From contig JAJFTV010000091.1 of NCBI GenBank assembly GCA_021372725.1, forward strand, positions 1 through 53,332: DNA of 53,332 nt, read 5' to 3'. The position numbers and the translations under genes were made by a program. This document shows, in pieces, positions 41,567 to 49,868 of this stretch. The notes under the pieces are model-generated. The model worked only from the letters and a program-made list of their open reading frames with translations, was not told where the DNA came from and made no database searches. The DNA comes from Chloroflexota bacterium (GTDB lineage Bacteria > Chloroflexota > Anaerolineae > Anaerolineales > Anaerolineaceae). Position 1 is the first letter of the stretch, and the number at the start of each line of letters is the position of its first letter.

Positions 41567-42466
41567 TTACAGCTTCTCGATGACGATCATCAGCATTGAG
41601 CCAAACATATACAGGGAAGCATATTTGAACAATCCCATATTCAACCGCTCTGACGGGCGAAACATGCTGGTCAACGCCAGCAGAAGCAGACCGCTGGAAA
41701 GCACAATCAACAACCGTAGAAACCCGGCGGTCAATCCAATGCCGACGGATGCAATGATCATCACCAGCGCGGCGGCGATGCTGCTGATCGCAATGATGAC
41801 CCGCGTGGTCTGAAAGCCATAAACCGACGCAAAAGTGGGCAGGCTCGCTTTATTGTAATCGTCAAAGTACCGCATATTGAAGGTCAAAATGTGGGTAGGA
41901 ATCCAAAACAGGATCGCAGCGGCCAGCAGCAAACCGATCATGTCAATATGCCCCAAGGCCAGGGAACGTCCGGCCAAAACGGGCATACCCCCTGCGAGAC
42001 CTCCCCAGACAATCGACCAGGCAGTACGGCGCTTGAGCCACAGCGTATAGACGACCACATCGAAGAAAACGCCTGCGAAAATAATGGATGCAAACAGCCA
42101 ATCGATTGCGGCAGCCCACGCGATCCCGATGATCGAGACAACCAGTCCGAGCAGCAGCGCCTCACGCGGGCTGATTTTTCCGGTCGGCAAGGGTCTCCAG
42201 CAGGTGCGCGGCATTTGAGAATCCACATCGCGGTCGAAATACATGTTGAGAATTGTGCTGCCGCTGATGGCCAGAAACAAACTGCCGGCGATGCCCATGA
42301 TGTAACCGCCGGAAATGCCTGTGGTGCCTGCGCTGATATATCCGGCCAATCCGGTAAGCAGCAAGAGAGCAGTCTGAGGGCTTTTGATCAGATCCCAGTA
42401 AATTCGCAAGCGGGTTTTGATTGTCTTGATTACTGGGAGGTTCTTTCGCGTTTTCTCACCGTTCAT
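41567..42466 (-). CDS. UbiA-family prenyltransferase, heme O synthase-like
   Basis: A 299-residue membrane enzyme with about eight or nine helices. The first metal-binding motif is NMYFDRDVD (about 75-83), with a second Asp-rich site at YFDDYNKA. YTLWLKRRTAWSIVWGG is close to CtaB protoheme IX farnesyltransferases. Such enzymes attach polyprenyl groups to heme, quinones or other acceptors. The second site (FNMRYFDDYN) differs from classical CtaB, so the acceptor is uncertain. ATG 42466 overlaps the stop of an upstream gene relic (ATGA). Sits upstream of the OCD gene, likely one transcript. Confidence 0.85.
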   Translation of the reverse strand: MNGEKTRKNLPVIKTIKTRLRIYWDLIKSPQTALLLLTGLAGYISAGTTGISGGYIMGIAGSLFLAISGSTILNMYFDRDVDSQMPRTCWRPLPTGKISPREALLLGLVVSIIGIAWAAAIDWLFASIIFAGVFFDVVVYTLWLKRRTAWSIVWGGLAGGMPVLAGRSLALGHIDMIGLLLAAAILFWIPTHILTFNMRYFDDYNKASLPTFASVYGFQTTRVIIAISSIAAALVMIIASVGIGLTAGFLRLLIVLSSGLLLLALTSMFRPSERLNMGLFKYASLYMFGSMLMIVIEKL

Positions 42467-42621
42467 TGGATAGACTTCCTTGCACAGCGAAAACCGGCAT
42501 TGATGTTGAAATCATCGGGCACTGCAATGTTCCGCATCTTTACCTGTAAATTATAACTATAATCCGCCAGACTGCCACCCCGCATATAGCAAAATGAGCG
42601 CACCGGCTGGATATATTCTAC
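42463..42621 (-). pseudogene. Relic: C-terminus of an FGE/SUMF1-like protein
   Basis: An open stretch of 52 codons with no start, preceded by an in-frame TAA (42622-42624), reads RSFCYMRGGSLADYS and later NAGFRCAR before TGA. RGGS...N-x-GFRCAR is the C-terminal signature of the FGE-sulfatase family, as in the intact gene at 37930-38664, but the two sequences are clearly different. About three quarters of the original gene is missing. The stop overlaps the UbiA start (ATGA), so the lost gene was translationally coupled to it. The break lies between 42621 and the hydrolase stop at 42640. Confidence 0.78.
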
Positions 42622-42639
42622 TTATTTATCATCAACAAA

Positions 42640-44016
42640 TCAGGCAAGATCACCCGTTTTTCGATAGGCGTAACGTTCGTATACAAATGTGGTCTTATCC
42701 TCATCGATGGTAAATTCTGCATAGATCTTTGCGTTGCTCGAAAGCGTGTAAAAAGTTCTATGGTTACCTTCCAGGCCGACCGGAATCAGAGGTGTGGTCG
42801 TGGAACCATATTTTCCTGGAGTAACCACCATCAGGAAATCGCCGCCCTTGCGAACGGTCACCTTTGTGGTGCCCATATAGGTCTCATAATTGCCGGTCAG
42901 TTCGGTCAGGGAACGATCGGTCTTGACAAACGGAAGCTTTTCCGGGTCCTCTCCCAACTCACACGCCAGGGCATACTGCCCCATGAAGCTGGGCGAATAA
43001 CCGCTGCCGTTGACCAGCACCACCACGCCCAGTTTTTCATCCGGGATAAAACCCATGTAGGCGGTGGCTGTTCCGACCGAACCGCTGTGACCCACCAACC
43101 GGCGTCCAACAAAATTGGGAAGAATCCCCAGCCCCAGTGCGTATTGGTATTGTCCAAACGGGCCTTCTTTGGGAGCGGTGTCAACACGCGGTGTCTGCAT
43201 ATTTTCCAGCGACGCACGGGATAACAACTGTCCGCCCGGATAAGCGCCCCAATTCAGATACATCGACACCACTTTGGCCATCTCATGCACACTGCTGATC
43301 AAACCGCCGGCGGCATTAATGGAACCGTAGGCATAGGTGGAAGGGATGCGAGTGCCATCCGCAGCATTGATGTAAGGAACGGCGGCATCGATATCTTTGT
43401 CGATATCGGCCTTGCTGTACGTGCTGCGGGTCATGCCCAGCGGCAGCAAAATATTCTTGCGAATATATTCCGCCAGCGGCATGCCAGACACCTTTTCGAT
43501 CACGGCTCCCACCAACTCAAAACCCTCATTCAGGTAATACCAGCGCTCACCCGGTTTGTTCTGCACCCAACTGCCTGCATCCTGCAGGAATGCCAAAAGA
43601 TCATTGTACGTGGCAGCCGGGATCCATTTATCAGAATCGCCAACGGCCGAGCCAATCACCGCTTCGGCGTGCCCCAGGGCAGGGATGCCCGAGGTATGGG
43701 ATAGCAGATGCCAGATGCGGATCGGTTCTCCAAAGGGTTTTACAGTAAAGGGAACATACTTGTCGATCGGATCATCCAGAGAAATTTTTCCCTCTTCCAC
43801 CAGCTTGAGGGCTGCCAGAACCGTGAACGATTTGCTGACCGATCCAATGCCGTACAGGGTGTCCGGTGTGGCAGCCAGGCCAAGTTCGAGGTTTTTGTAA
43901 CCGACGGCGCGCGACCAGATGACTTTTTGATCTCTTACCAGCGCAATGGCCGTACTGGCCAGTTTTGTTTCCGAGACTTTCTCGAAGATAAATTTTTCCA
44001 ATTGGGTGTAAGACAT
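42640..44016 (-). CDS. Class C-type serine hydrolase
   Basis: A 458-residue PF00144-family protein. It has S59-V-S-K62 (SVSKSFTVLAAL), a Y-x-N motif in WYYLNEGFELVGAV and GHSGS as third motif. The C-terminal beta domain (from about 365) is present. ATG 44016 follows GGAGC. No signal peptide is seen. The gene just downstream has been truncated to a short relic, so this gene stands next to a deletion scar. Function is probably esterase or D-amino peptidase; resistance to beta-lactams is not supported by the sequence. Confidence 0.88.
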   Translation of the reverse strand: MSYTQLEKFIFEKVSETKLASTAIALVRDQKVIWSRAVGYKNLELGLAATPDTLYGIGSVSKSFTVLAALKLVEEGKISLDDPIDKYVPFTVKPFGEPIRIWHLLSHTSGIPALGHAEAVIGSAVGDSDKWIPAATYNDLLAFLQDAGSWVQNKPGERWYYLNEGFELVGAVIEKVSGMPLAEYIRKNILLPLGMTRSTYSKADIDKDIDAAVPYINAADGTRIPSTYAYGSINAAGGLISSVHEMAKVVSMYLNWGAYPGGQLLSRASLENMQTPRVDTAPKEGPFGQYQYALGLGILPNFVGRRLVGHSGSVGTATAYMGFIPDEKLGVVVLVNGSGYSPSFMGQYALACELGEDPEKLPFVKTDRSLTELTGNYETYMGTTKVTVRKGGDFLMVVTPGKYGSTTTPLIPVGLEGNHRTFYTLSSNAKIYAEFTIDEDKTTFVYERYAYRKTGDLA

Positions 44017-44084
44017 GTGAGCTGCTCCTGGATGTGGGATGAGATATTACAGATGGTTCTTTCACCCAATTGTACTTCAATCCA

Positions 44085-44410
44085 TTAATCCCTCATTGTA
44101 AAAGCCGCGAGCTCCTTTTGCAGGCGCCGCCGCTGCCACTCTGCAGGGTGATCCCATTCACCGGCTTTCCAGCATATATTCTGCGACTTAACCAGATGGA
44201 TGATGTTTTCGAAGGATTCCAGCCGCTCCTCGGCCTGTCCGTTTGAATAAGCCCAGGCGGTATCGAAGTAGCGGTTTCCACGGTCGATGGCAGTGTTGAC
44301 AATCTGAACAGCTTCATCGGTGATGCAATGATGTTCACCTACAATACGCTGACCGCTAAAACTGAGGATGGAAAAGACTGGCCGGTATCACCAAAGGGTC
44401 GGGTTTCCAC
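44085..44410 (-). pseudogene. Relic: frameshifted start of an aldo/keto reductase
   Basis: From GTG 44410, with AAAGGAG upstream, the minus strand reads VETRPFGDTGQSFP, then runs into TAG. A one-base shift near 44367 restores ILSFSGQRIVGEHHC and AIDRGNRYFDTAWAYSN, the aldo/keto reductase N-terminus with its conserved D-x-A-x-x-Y element. After QAEERL the similarity stops; about 43 unrelated codons (with WDHPAEWQRRRLQKEL) follow to TAA 44085. So there is one frameshift and one large internal deletion. The remaining stretch 44411-44619 carries no gene. Confidence 0.8.
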
Positions 44411-44619
44411 AGATGACTCCTTTCAGGTCTGAACCGCCTGAAGGGAATAGGGATAAAACAGGTCGATGTGTGTACCGTTGATGATTTTCCCCGCACTTCC
44501 GAACAGGCGAACAATTTTCACAATATGCATCCAAATGTGACTTATGGCACACTTCATAATGTTTACAGGTGACTACAATTCAGCCAGTTAATCGATCCTC
44601 GCTGAGATGGAGATTCACC

Positions 44620-45255
44620 TTGTCAACAATACCATCTGATACAACTCGCCGCCGTTTATTTGGTGAAATTGTATCTCAATTATTGAATGTGCCCATTATG
44701 GCCGGTATTTTGCTTACTTTTTTCTTTCTTCGTTTACCCGGCTATGAATCCGATCATATATCTGGTTATCTTTGGGCAATGTTATTCATGTGCCTGGTGC
44801 CGCTTTGCAGTCTGTTTTTTTATATTCCCGGTAAAACCCGAGACCGGGAAAAGATATTCCACCGCCAACGTCGGGCCAGTTTTGTGTTGATGATCACCAG
44901 TTATCCAATCGGTGCTCTGGTATTGCACCTGATCAAGGCCCCCAGGATATTCAGAGCCATGGCAGTGATCTACACACTGGTGACCATTGGGTTAATTATC
45001 ATTAACCAGTTTGTCCACTATAAAGCCAGCGGACATGCAGCCGGGGTGGCCGGGCCAGTGATCTCCATGGTCTATTTGTATGGATGGGTGGCTGCGCCCT
45101 TGTTGATTTTATTGCCTCTGGTAACCTGGGCTCGTGTATCAGCCAAAGGGCACAACGTTTGGCAGACCGTGGTTGGAGCAAGCCTCAGTTTGATCATCAC
45201 CATTAGTGTGTTACATGGCTATGGTTTTTTACCCTTTGTGGGACAAATCAATTAA
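44620..45255 (+). CDS. PAP2-like membrane protein
   Basis: A 211-residue integral membrane protein with about six hydrophobic segments. YKASGHAAGVAG resembles the PSGH signature, and RVSAKGHNVWQTVVG resembles the later R-x5-H-x3-D signature, of the phosphatidic acid phosphatase 2 family. The final Asp is replaced by Gln, as in a known group of PAP2-related proteins of uncertain activity. TTG 44620 is chosen because GGAG lies 7 nt upstream; a GTG at 44569 would add residues lacking a ribosome site. Its 3' end overlaps an aldehyde dehydrogenase relic on the other strand. Confidence 0.65.
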   Translation: MSTIPSDTTRRRLFGEIVSQLLNVPIMAGILLTFFFLRLPGYESDHISGYLWAMLFMCLVPLCSLFFYIPGKTRDREKIFHRQRRASFVLMITSYPIGALVLHLIKAPRIFRAMAVIYTLVTIGLIIINQFVHYKASGHAAGVAGPVISMVYLYGWVAAPLLILLPLVTWARVSAKGHNVWQTVVGASLSLIITISVLHGYGFLPFVGQIN

Positions 45256-45500
45256 GACTGTAAAGCGGAGCCGCTTGATGGTATTGGCGGCCGTACGCAT
45301 AATGTTTTGGCCGACTTCCGTCGAACCCGTCACGCTGATCATACGAATGTCAGGGTGTTCCACCAACAATGGCCCGGCTTTCCGGCCGGTGATGATATTG
45401 ACCACGCCATCCGGGATTCCGGCTTCCTGGCTAAGATTGGCCAGCATCAGGCTGGTGAGCGGGGTAAATGAACATTTGTTATCTGCGAGGGGCGAACATC
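45229..45500 (-). pseudogene. Relic: internal piece of an aldehyde dehydrogenase
   Basis: The minus strand encodes TPLTSLMLANLSQEAGIPDG, then VVNIITG, then DIRMISVTGSTEVGQNI, TIKRLR. This is the cofactor-binding portion of NAD(P)+-dependent aldehyde dehydrogenases (the GSTEVG motif). The frame then ends abruptly; the ELGGK active-site segment and everything after it are lost, as is the start. The only ATG in it is an internal Met codon. The end overlaps the PAP2-like gene. I see no coding content besides this in 45256-45549. Confidence 0.85.
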
Positions 45501-45549
45501 GTGTGCTTGTCTGGATTCCTCTCTGACAACTAAATCCACTGGCTCTCCC

Positions 45550-47880
45550 CTAATCTCCGCTATTGGCCCACATCATCGCGCCGTCCGAGATCACCTCGAT
45601 GTAACTATGTTCATCCAGGTGTATCCAACGGGGGTCGTTCGCCGGAACCTGCGGGTTTTTTGCCCCGCACCAGATGACCAAAACAGGCTGAAAATTTTCC
45701 CATTCGGCTGCGCCGGTTTCCTCCAGATCCTCTTCTGTCAGCAGGATGACAGCCACTGCTGACAAATTCGCCTCGCCGGATGTCCCCAATATTTTTGGCG
45801 AGACGCCCCCCGGAATCAGGATTAAAAAATGATTCCATTCCACCATCAACGCAGTCCCTGAGGCGTCATGTTGAAGGACCCGCAGACTGGCGTCATCACC
45901 CATGTCCAGAATTTGACCGGTTTCCAGCCAGACCGGCTCCACATTCTGCTGCACCAGCGTCTCTGCCAGCAGCTTACCATTCCTGAGCGCTGCGGCATCC
46001 GTATTCCATAAAACCATCCTTGCGGGAAAACGTTCGATGCTGACCGGCAGCCCGGCCAGAGGTTTGGATTTCCTGTCGGTGACCAGTACGGCATCCAGTT
46101 GCCGGTTGAACAACGACAGCCGCTGGCCCAATTCACTGCTGAGCCGGCTTGCGCTGGATCCGCCATTGATCAGGGCGGTTTGTCCGCCGGGTGACTGCAT
46201 CAACACAGCCGGGCCATCCGGAACATTCAACACGTGAATATGCAACTTTCCGTCGGGCAGAGACGCCACGCTGCGCCATAACGCTGCGCATAAGAGTATC
46301 AAGATCACCAACACAACAGATGGTTTGATCTTTTTTATCAGATCCGGCAAGCCCGGATAGTATTTGCGCAGACCTGTGCCAAGGGTTAACCCAAACAGCA
46401 GCAAGTAGAAAATCACCAATAGCCATTGTGAAGTGCTCCCCAGTTCGATAGACCCGCCCGGTAATGCGGCAAGCCAGCTTACCATCCGGTTTGTATAGGC
46501 AGGCAACGGCCAAATCAGCCACCCCAGAGCTTTGCCCAGTGGCAGCCAGATCATTCCGGCAATCAATGCCACACCGCCCAGCTCCATCACCAGCGGTTGG
46601 ACCGGTAGAATAAGCAGGTTGGCCAGGATCGACGAAAAAGATAATCGCCCAAAGTGATACACAATCAGCGGCAGGGTGGTCAATTGGGCAACCATGGTAA
46701 ACAGCAGGTAGTCACTACCCAGATCGGCAATCTTGTGGGCGGTTTGCTGTGGAAAATGGTTTTCGAGCCAGGCCTGTAATTTATCATGGATCGGCTCGGC
46801 GTATAATACCAGCCCCAGCGTTGCCATGAATGAAAGCTGAAAGCCGACATCACGGATGAGAAACGGGTTGAACAGACACATCACTGCGCCGGTGAAGGAC
46901 AGGCTGTTAACCCCTGCACCTTGCCGGCCCAACTGGCGACCAATCAATGCCATGCCTCCCATGATGGCAGCCCGCACAACGGATGCCTGTGCGCCAACCA
47001 TCACCGCATACAGCGCGATGGCAAGTATGGAAACCAGCGGAGCCCAAAAGCGGGGCAGCAAGCGGGATGCACCGCTGAAAAATAAGCCGGACAGGATGGC
47101 GATGTTGAAACCGGAAATGGCAATGATATGGGTTGTTCCGGTTTTCTGAAATGCCCCGTCGAGATCTGCGGGAATGTCATGTTCCAGACCCAACAGGATG
47201 CCCGACAGCAGCCCGGCTTCGGGCTGTGGCAGGATTTGCTGGATCGTTTGATTGGCATTTTCACGCAGCCGGTAAATGGCTCTCAGGACAGGTTTGCCAG
47301 TTTGATGTTCGACCAGGCTGGCGTAAGGATAATACATGGTGCTATAGATGCCGCGTGTTTCAAGATAGTCGCGGTATGAAAATTCTTCATCTTCTGATGG
47401 GGTGGTGAGCTTCCCCTCCAGCCGTACAACGTCCCCGTACTCCCATTCGGTACTGAACGGTAAACGCGCCAATACCGAGCCGCTGACCGGTATGGAAACC
47501 GGCGAGCCTTCCAACTGGATTTCGTTTACCTCCAGGGTCAACTGCACGGCATTGTCACGGACATCCGGATAATCGCTGACCTGCCCGACCAGCTCCATTT
47601 CCGTGTCGTTATAGTAAGCCAGGTCAGTTTCATTAAAAACCGGCTGTTGCAGTTGATAACGCGCTGCGCCGGCGAAAAGCGCTGCCAGCAGCAGGCTGAT
47701 GGTGACACGTGAAAATCGTCTAAAGGCAGGCAGCCACGTGGGCTTTTGCAGACGCTTTTCCAAAAAAGAGCCTGCCAGGAAAATGCCCGCCAGCCCGGCC
47801 CACACTGCCCAGTGCACTGAAAACCACATTGGAAGGCATAAACCGGCCAGGAAGGCAATGGAAACCCACAACAGAGGCAT
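45550..47880 (-). CDS. comEC: ComEC/Rec2-type DNA uptake protein with degenerate C-terminal domain
   Basis: A 776-residue inner-membrane protein that forms the channel for transforming DNA. It has an N-terminal DUF4131/OB-type region (about 1-200) and the Competence core with AGLLSGILLGLEHDIP and HIIAISGFNIAILSG, followed by many transmembrane helices. The C-terminal MBL-like domain (about 555-776) starts like that of other ComEC proteins (HIHVLNVPDGPAVLMQ). It lacks the HxHxDH metal motif: the position reads LVTDRKSKPLAGL. Nuclease activity attributed to this domain elsewhere is doubtful here. The gene lies 6 nt after cdd. Confidence 0.9.
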   Translation of the reverse strand: MPLLWVSIAFLAGLCLPMWFSVHWAVWAGLAGIFLAGSFLEKRLQKPTWLPAFRRFSRVTISLLLAALFAGAARYQLQQPVFNETDLAYYNDTEMELVGQVSDYPDVRDNAVQLTLEVNEIQLEGSPVSIPVSGSVLARLPFSTEWEYGDVVRLEGKLTTPSEDEEFSYRDYLETRGIYSTMYYPYASLVEHQTGKPVLRAIYRLRENANQTIQQILPQPEAGLLSGILLGLEHDIPADLDGAFQKTGTTHIIAISGFNIAILSGLFFSGASRLLPRFWAPLVSILAIALYAVMVGAQASVVRAAIMGGMALIGRQLGRQGAGVNSLSFTGAVMCLFNPFLIRDVGFQLSFMATLGLVLYAEPIHDKLQAWLENHFPQQTAHKIADLGSDYLLFTMVAQLTTLPLIVYHFGRLSFSSILANLLILPVQPLVMELGGVALIAGMIWLPLGKALGWLIWPLPAYTNRMVSWLAALPGGSIELGSTSQWLLVIFYLLLFGLTLGTGLRKYYPGLPDLIKKIKPSVVLVILILLCAALWRSVASLPDGKLHIHVLNVPDGPAVLMQSPGGQTALINGGSSASRLSSELGQRLSLFNRQLDAVLVTDRKSKPLAGLPVSIERFPARMVLWNTDAAALRNGKLLAETLVQQNVEPVWLETGQILDMGDDASLRVLQHDASGTALMVEWNHFLILIPGGVSPKILGTSGEANLSAVAVILLTEEDLEETGAAEWENFQPVLVIWCGAKNPQVPANDPRWIHLDEHSYIEVISDGAMMWANSGD

Positions 47881-47886
47881 ATTCTG

Positions 47887-48300
47887 TTATGGCTGAGGGG
47901 TACCCCATACTTCGTGGTACGGGTGTGGCAGCAGCTCCTTCAGCATCACCGTATGGTTAACATCCAGAACAACCTCGGTTTGGTCCATGTTGGCCGTATC
48001 GATTTCATACATGAACTCGCGGCAGCGGCCGCAGGGTGGCAGAACCTTGCCGCCTTCGGCGATTGCAACGATCTTTGCGATGCCTGTCTCTCCGGCAGTG
48101 ATCATGGCGGCAATGGCGCTGTGTTCGGCGCAAAAACCAATCCCGCTGCTGATGTCAATGCAAACGCCGTAATAGAGCTTGCCGGTAGTGCTGAGCAATG
48201 CGCAGCCTACGCTTCCGGCTGAATTTCCAAGCGACAGCTCTCTCGGATGCAGTACTTTGAAAGCCGCACTGATCATTTCTGAGTTGGTGAGTTTATTCAT
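47887..48300 (-). CDS. cdd: Cytidine deaminase
   Basis: A 137-residue zinc enzyme that deaminates cytidine or deoxycytidine for pyrimidine salvage. The catalytic CAEHSAIA (about 53-60; C replaces the usual H of HAE, as in tetrameric Cdd) and PPCGRCREF (about 85-93) supply zinc ligands and the proton shuttle Glu. ATG 48300 is chosen because AAAGGA lies 9 nt upstream. It is directly upstream of comEC with 6 nt between them. In some bacteria cdd and competence genes are neighbours. Confidence 0.93.
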   Translation of the reverse strand: MNKLTNSEMISAAFKVLHPRELSLGNSAGSVGCALLSTTGKLYYGVCIDISSGIGFCAEHSAIAAMITAGETGIAKIVAIAEGGKVLPPCGRCREFMYEIDTANMDQTEVVLDVNHTVMLKELLPHPYHEVWGTPQP

Positions 48301-48500
48301 CAATATTTTTCCTTTGATTTCGTTGGTGAGTTGATGAACATATTCGATGAACGTGTCCAAAAAGCGCGTTCATCGAACAGTTTCATTGTATTCAATGTGC
48401 AGTTTTCGTCAACTGATTATAGCCCGCTGAACGCAAGATCACCATTCTGCTATTCAGGCCAGTCTGGTCTGGCATGGTATGAAACAGGAGTTTGTCTGAA

Positions 48501-49697
48501 TTACCGCCACGGGTCAAAGAAGGCCAGGCTGCTGGTGACGGAATCCCAGATACTGTTTACATAGCTCATTCCATCGGGATAGCGCTCCGCTTCCCAGGGC
48601 TGGTTGACGAGGGTATACACAAACCCGTTTACCATAATCATGGCCTGACGGGAAGCCCATGGGCCGCGCGGATCAATGAATACAACCGCCGGGTATCCAG
48701 CCATGGTTGTCTCCTGGATGCTGGGTACATCGATGAATTCCTTGCGTGTTTCCAGCACATCCATGACAGTTTGATCCGCGAAATAACCGGCAGTTCCAAC
48801 GGTCAGTGATGCCCGCAGATCGCCCCAGTCGGTATTTTCATCCAGGATTGGGCCGCCAGTGAATTGGCCGGGAAAATTCGCCACAGGTGCAAAATCAGAT
48901 GGATACAACAGGCAGTAACCTCCTGTAAGACTAATGTACTGCTTGGATCCGGTGGTGGGTTGTGGGCAGACATCCTCCGGAGCGGTATACTGCCGGTCTG
49001 ACTGGGGCGGAAAGAAAACGATGCTTCCGGTTGCCATATCCCATGCAGCCTGTAAATTGGGTTCCAGCTCCGGCGCAGTTCCCAACTGGGGTGAAAGGGT
49101 GATGTGGTATTTTATGTCATTGGCTGTGAGGAAAATATGTCGGGTCATCGGGCCAGCCTCTGCTGGCAGAACCAGTGAAGCAGCCTGCAGGCCATTCAGC
49201 ATAAAATCTTCCATATCGATTTCAGGGGAAACCGCAAAATTGGCGATCCATCTTTGGGCGTATTGTGTGCTGTTCTGTCCCTTTGCCGAACCGTTGCTTT
49301 CTACAACCAGATGGATGCTGATCGATTCCATCGCATTGGGGGCGGATCCAGGTTCTGTAAATTGAACCCGGTCATAGCTATACTCCTTGTACGCGCTTTG
49401 CTCGAAATTATCAGGGTAAAGGAGGCAGAAACCGTTTTGTCGATCCACAAACAATTTACTGCCCGCTCCGGGGGTTGGGCAGTTGGCGGCGGGATCCGGC
49501 ACGGTAGTTGCCGGCACGGTGGTGGCGGTTGCCTCAGGTGTTTCGGAAGGCTCCTCGATTGTCGCGGTGACAATGATCTCAGGAGTTACAAAGCTTTCTG
49601 TCATGCCTGTTTGGGTGGTTTGAGTTGGGACAGAGCATCCCGCCAGAATTACGATTATATTGAGCAAGATGACAATCTGCAAGATTCCTTTTCTCAT
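48501..49697 (-). CDS. Two-repeat lipoprotein of unknown function
   Basis: A 398-residue protein with lipobox LAGC (C20) and a Thr-rich linker. Two homologous domains follow. The first starts CPTPGAGSKLFVDRQNGFCLL (about 79) and the second CPQPTTGSKQYISLTGGYCLL-like (about 250), each with a Cys pair and YP-D-F. The family was not recognised; the pattern of strands and a SxFF-type end resemble PsbP-like modules but weakly. ATG 49697 follows GGAGG at 4-5 nt. It is likely outside the membrane. Neighbouring gaps (48301-48500, 49698-49868) show no genes. Confidence 0.68.
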   Translation of the reverse strand: MRKGILQIVILLNIIVILAGCSVPTQTTQTGMTESFVTPEIIVTATIEEPSETPEATATTVPATTVPDPAANCPTPGAGSKLFVDRQNGFCLLYPDNFEQSAYKEYSYDRVQFTEPGSAPNAMESISIHLVVESNGSAKGQNSTQYAQRWIANFAVSPEIDMEDFMLNGLQAASLVLPAEAGPMTRHIFLTANDIKYHITLSPQLGTAPELEPNLQAAWDMATGSIVFFPPQSDRQYTAPEDVCPQPTTGSKQYISLTGGYCLLYPSDFAPVANFPGQFTGGPILDENTDWGDLRASLTVGTAGYFADQTVMDVLETRKEFIDVPSIQETTMAGYPAVVFIDPRGPWASRQAMIMVNGFVYTLVNQPWEAERYPDGMSYVNSIWDSVTSSLAFFDPWR

Positions 49698-49868
49698 TAA
49701 ACCTCCGAAAATGTGCATGGGATTATTTCTCCATCCGTCGCCATATAATGATAAATTGAGTATATCTATGTTACATGAATCGTTCCATTTTATAATTAGT
49801 ACATACGTTCTACTGTAATTAATAATATGAAGACGGGGGGTTAGGAAAATTGACAGAAACCGGCCGGT

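Noticed and set aside
44569..44619. Upstream GTG start for the PAP2-like protein
   Set aside because: The GTG lacks a ribosome binding site, whereas TTG 44620 has GGAG at a 7-nt spacing and directly precedes the membrane region.
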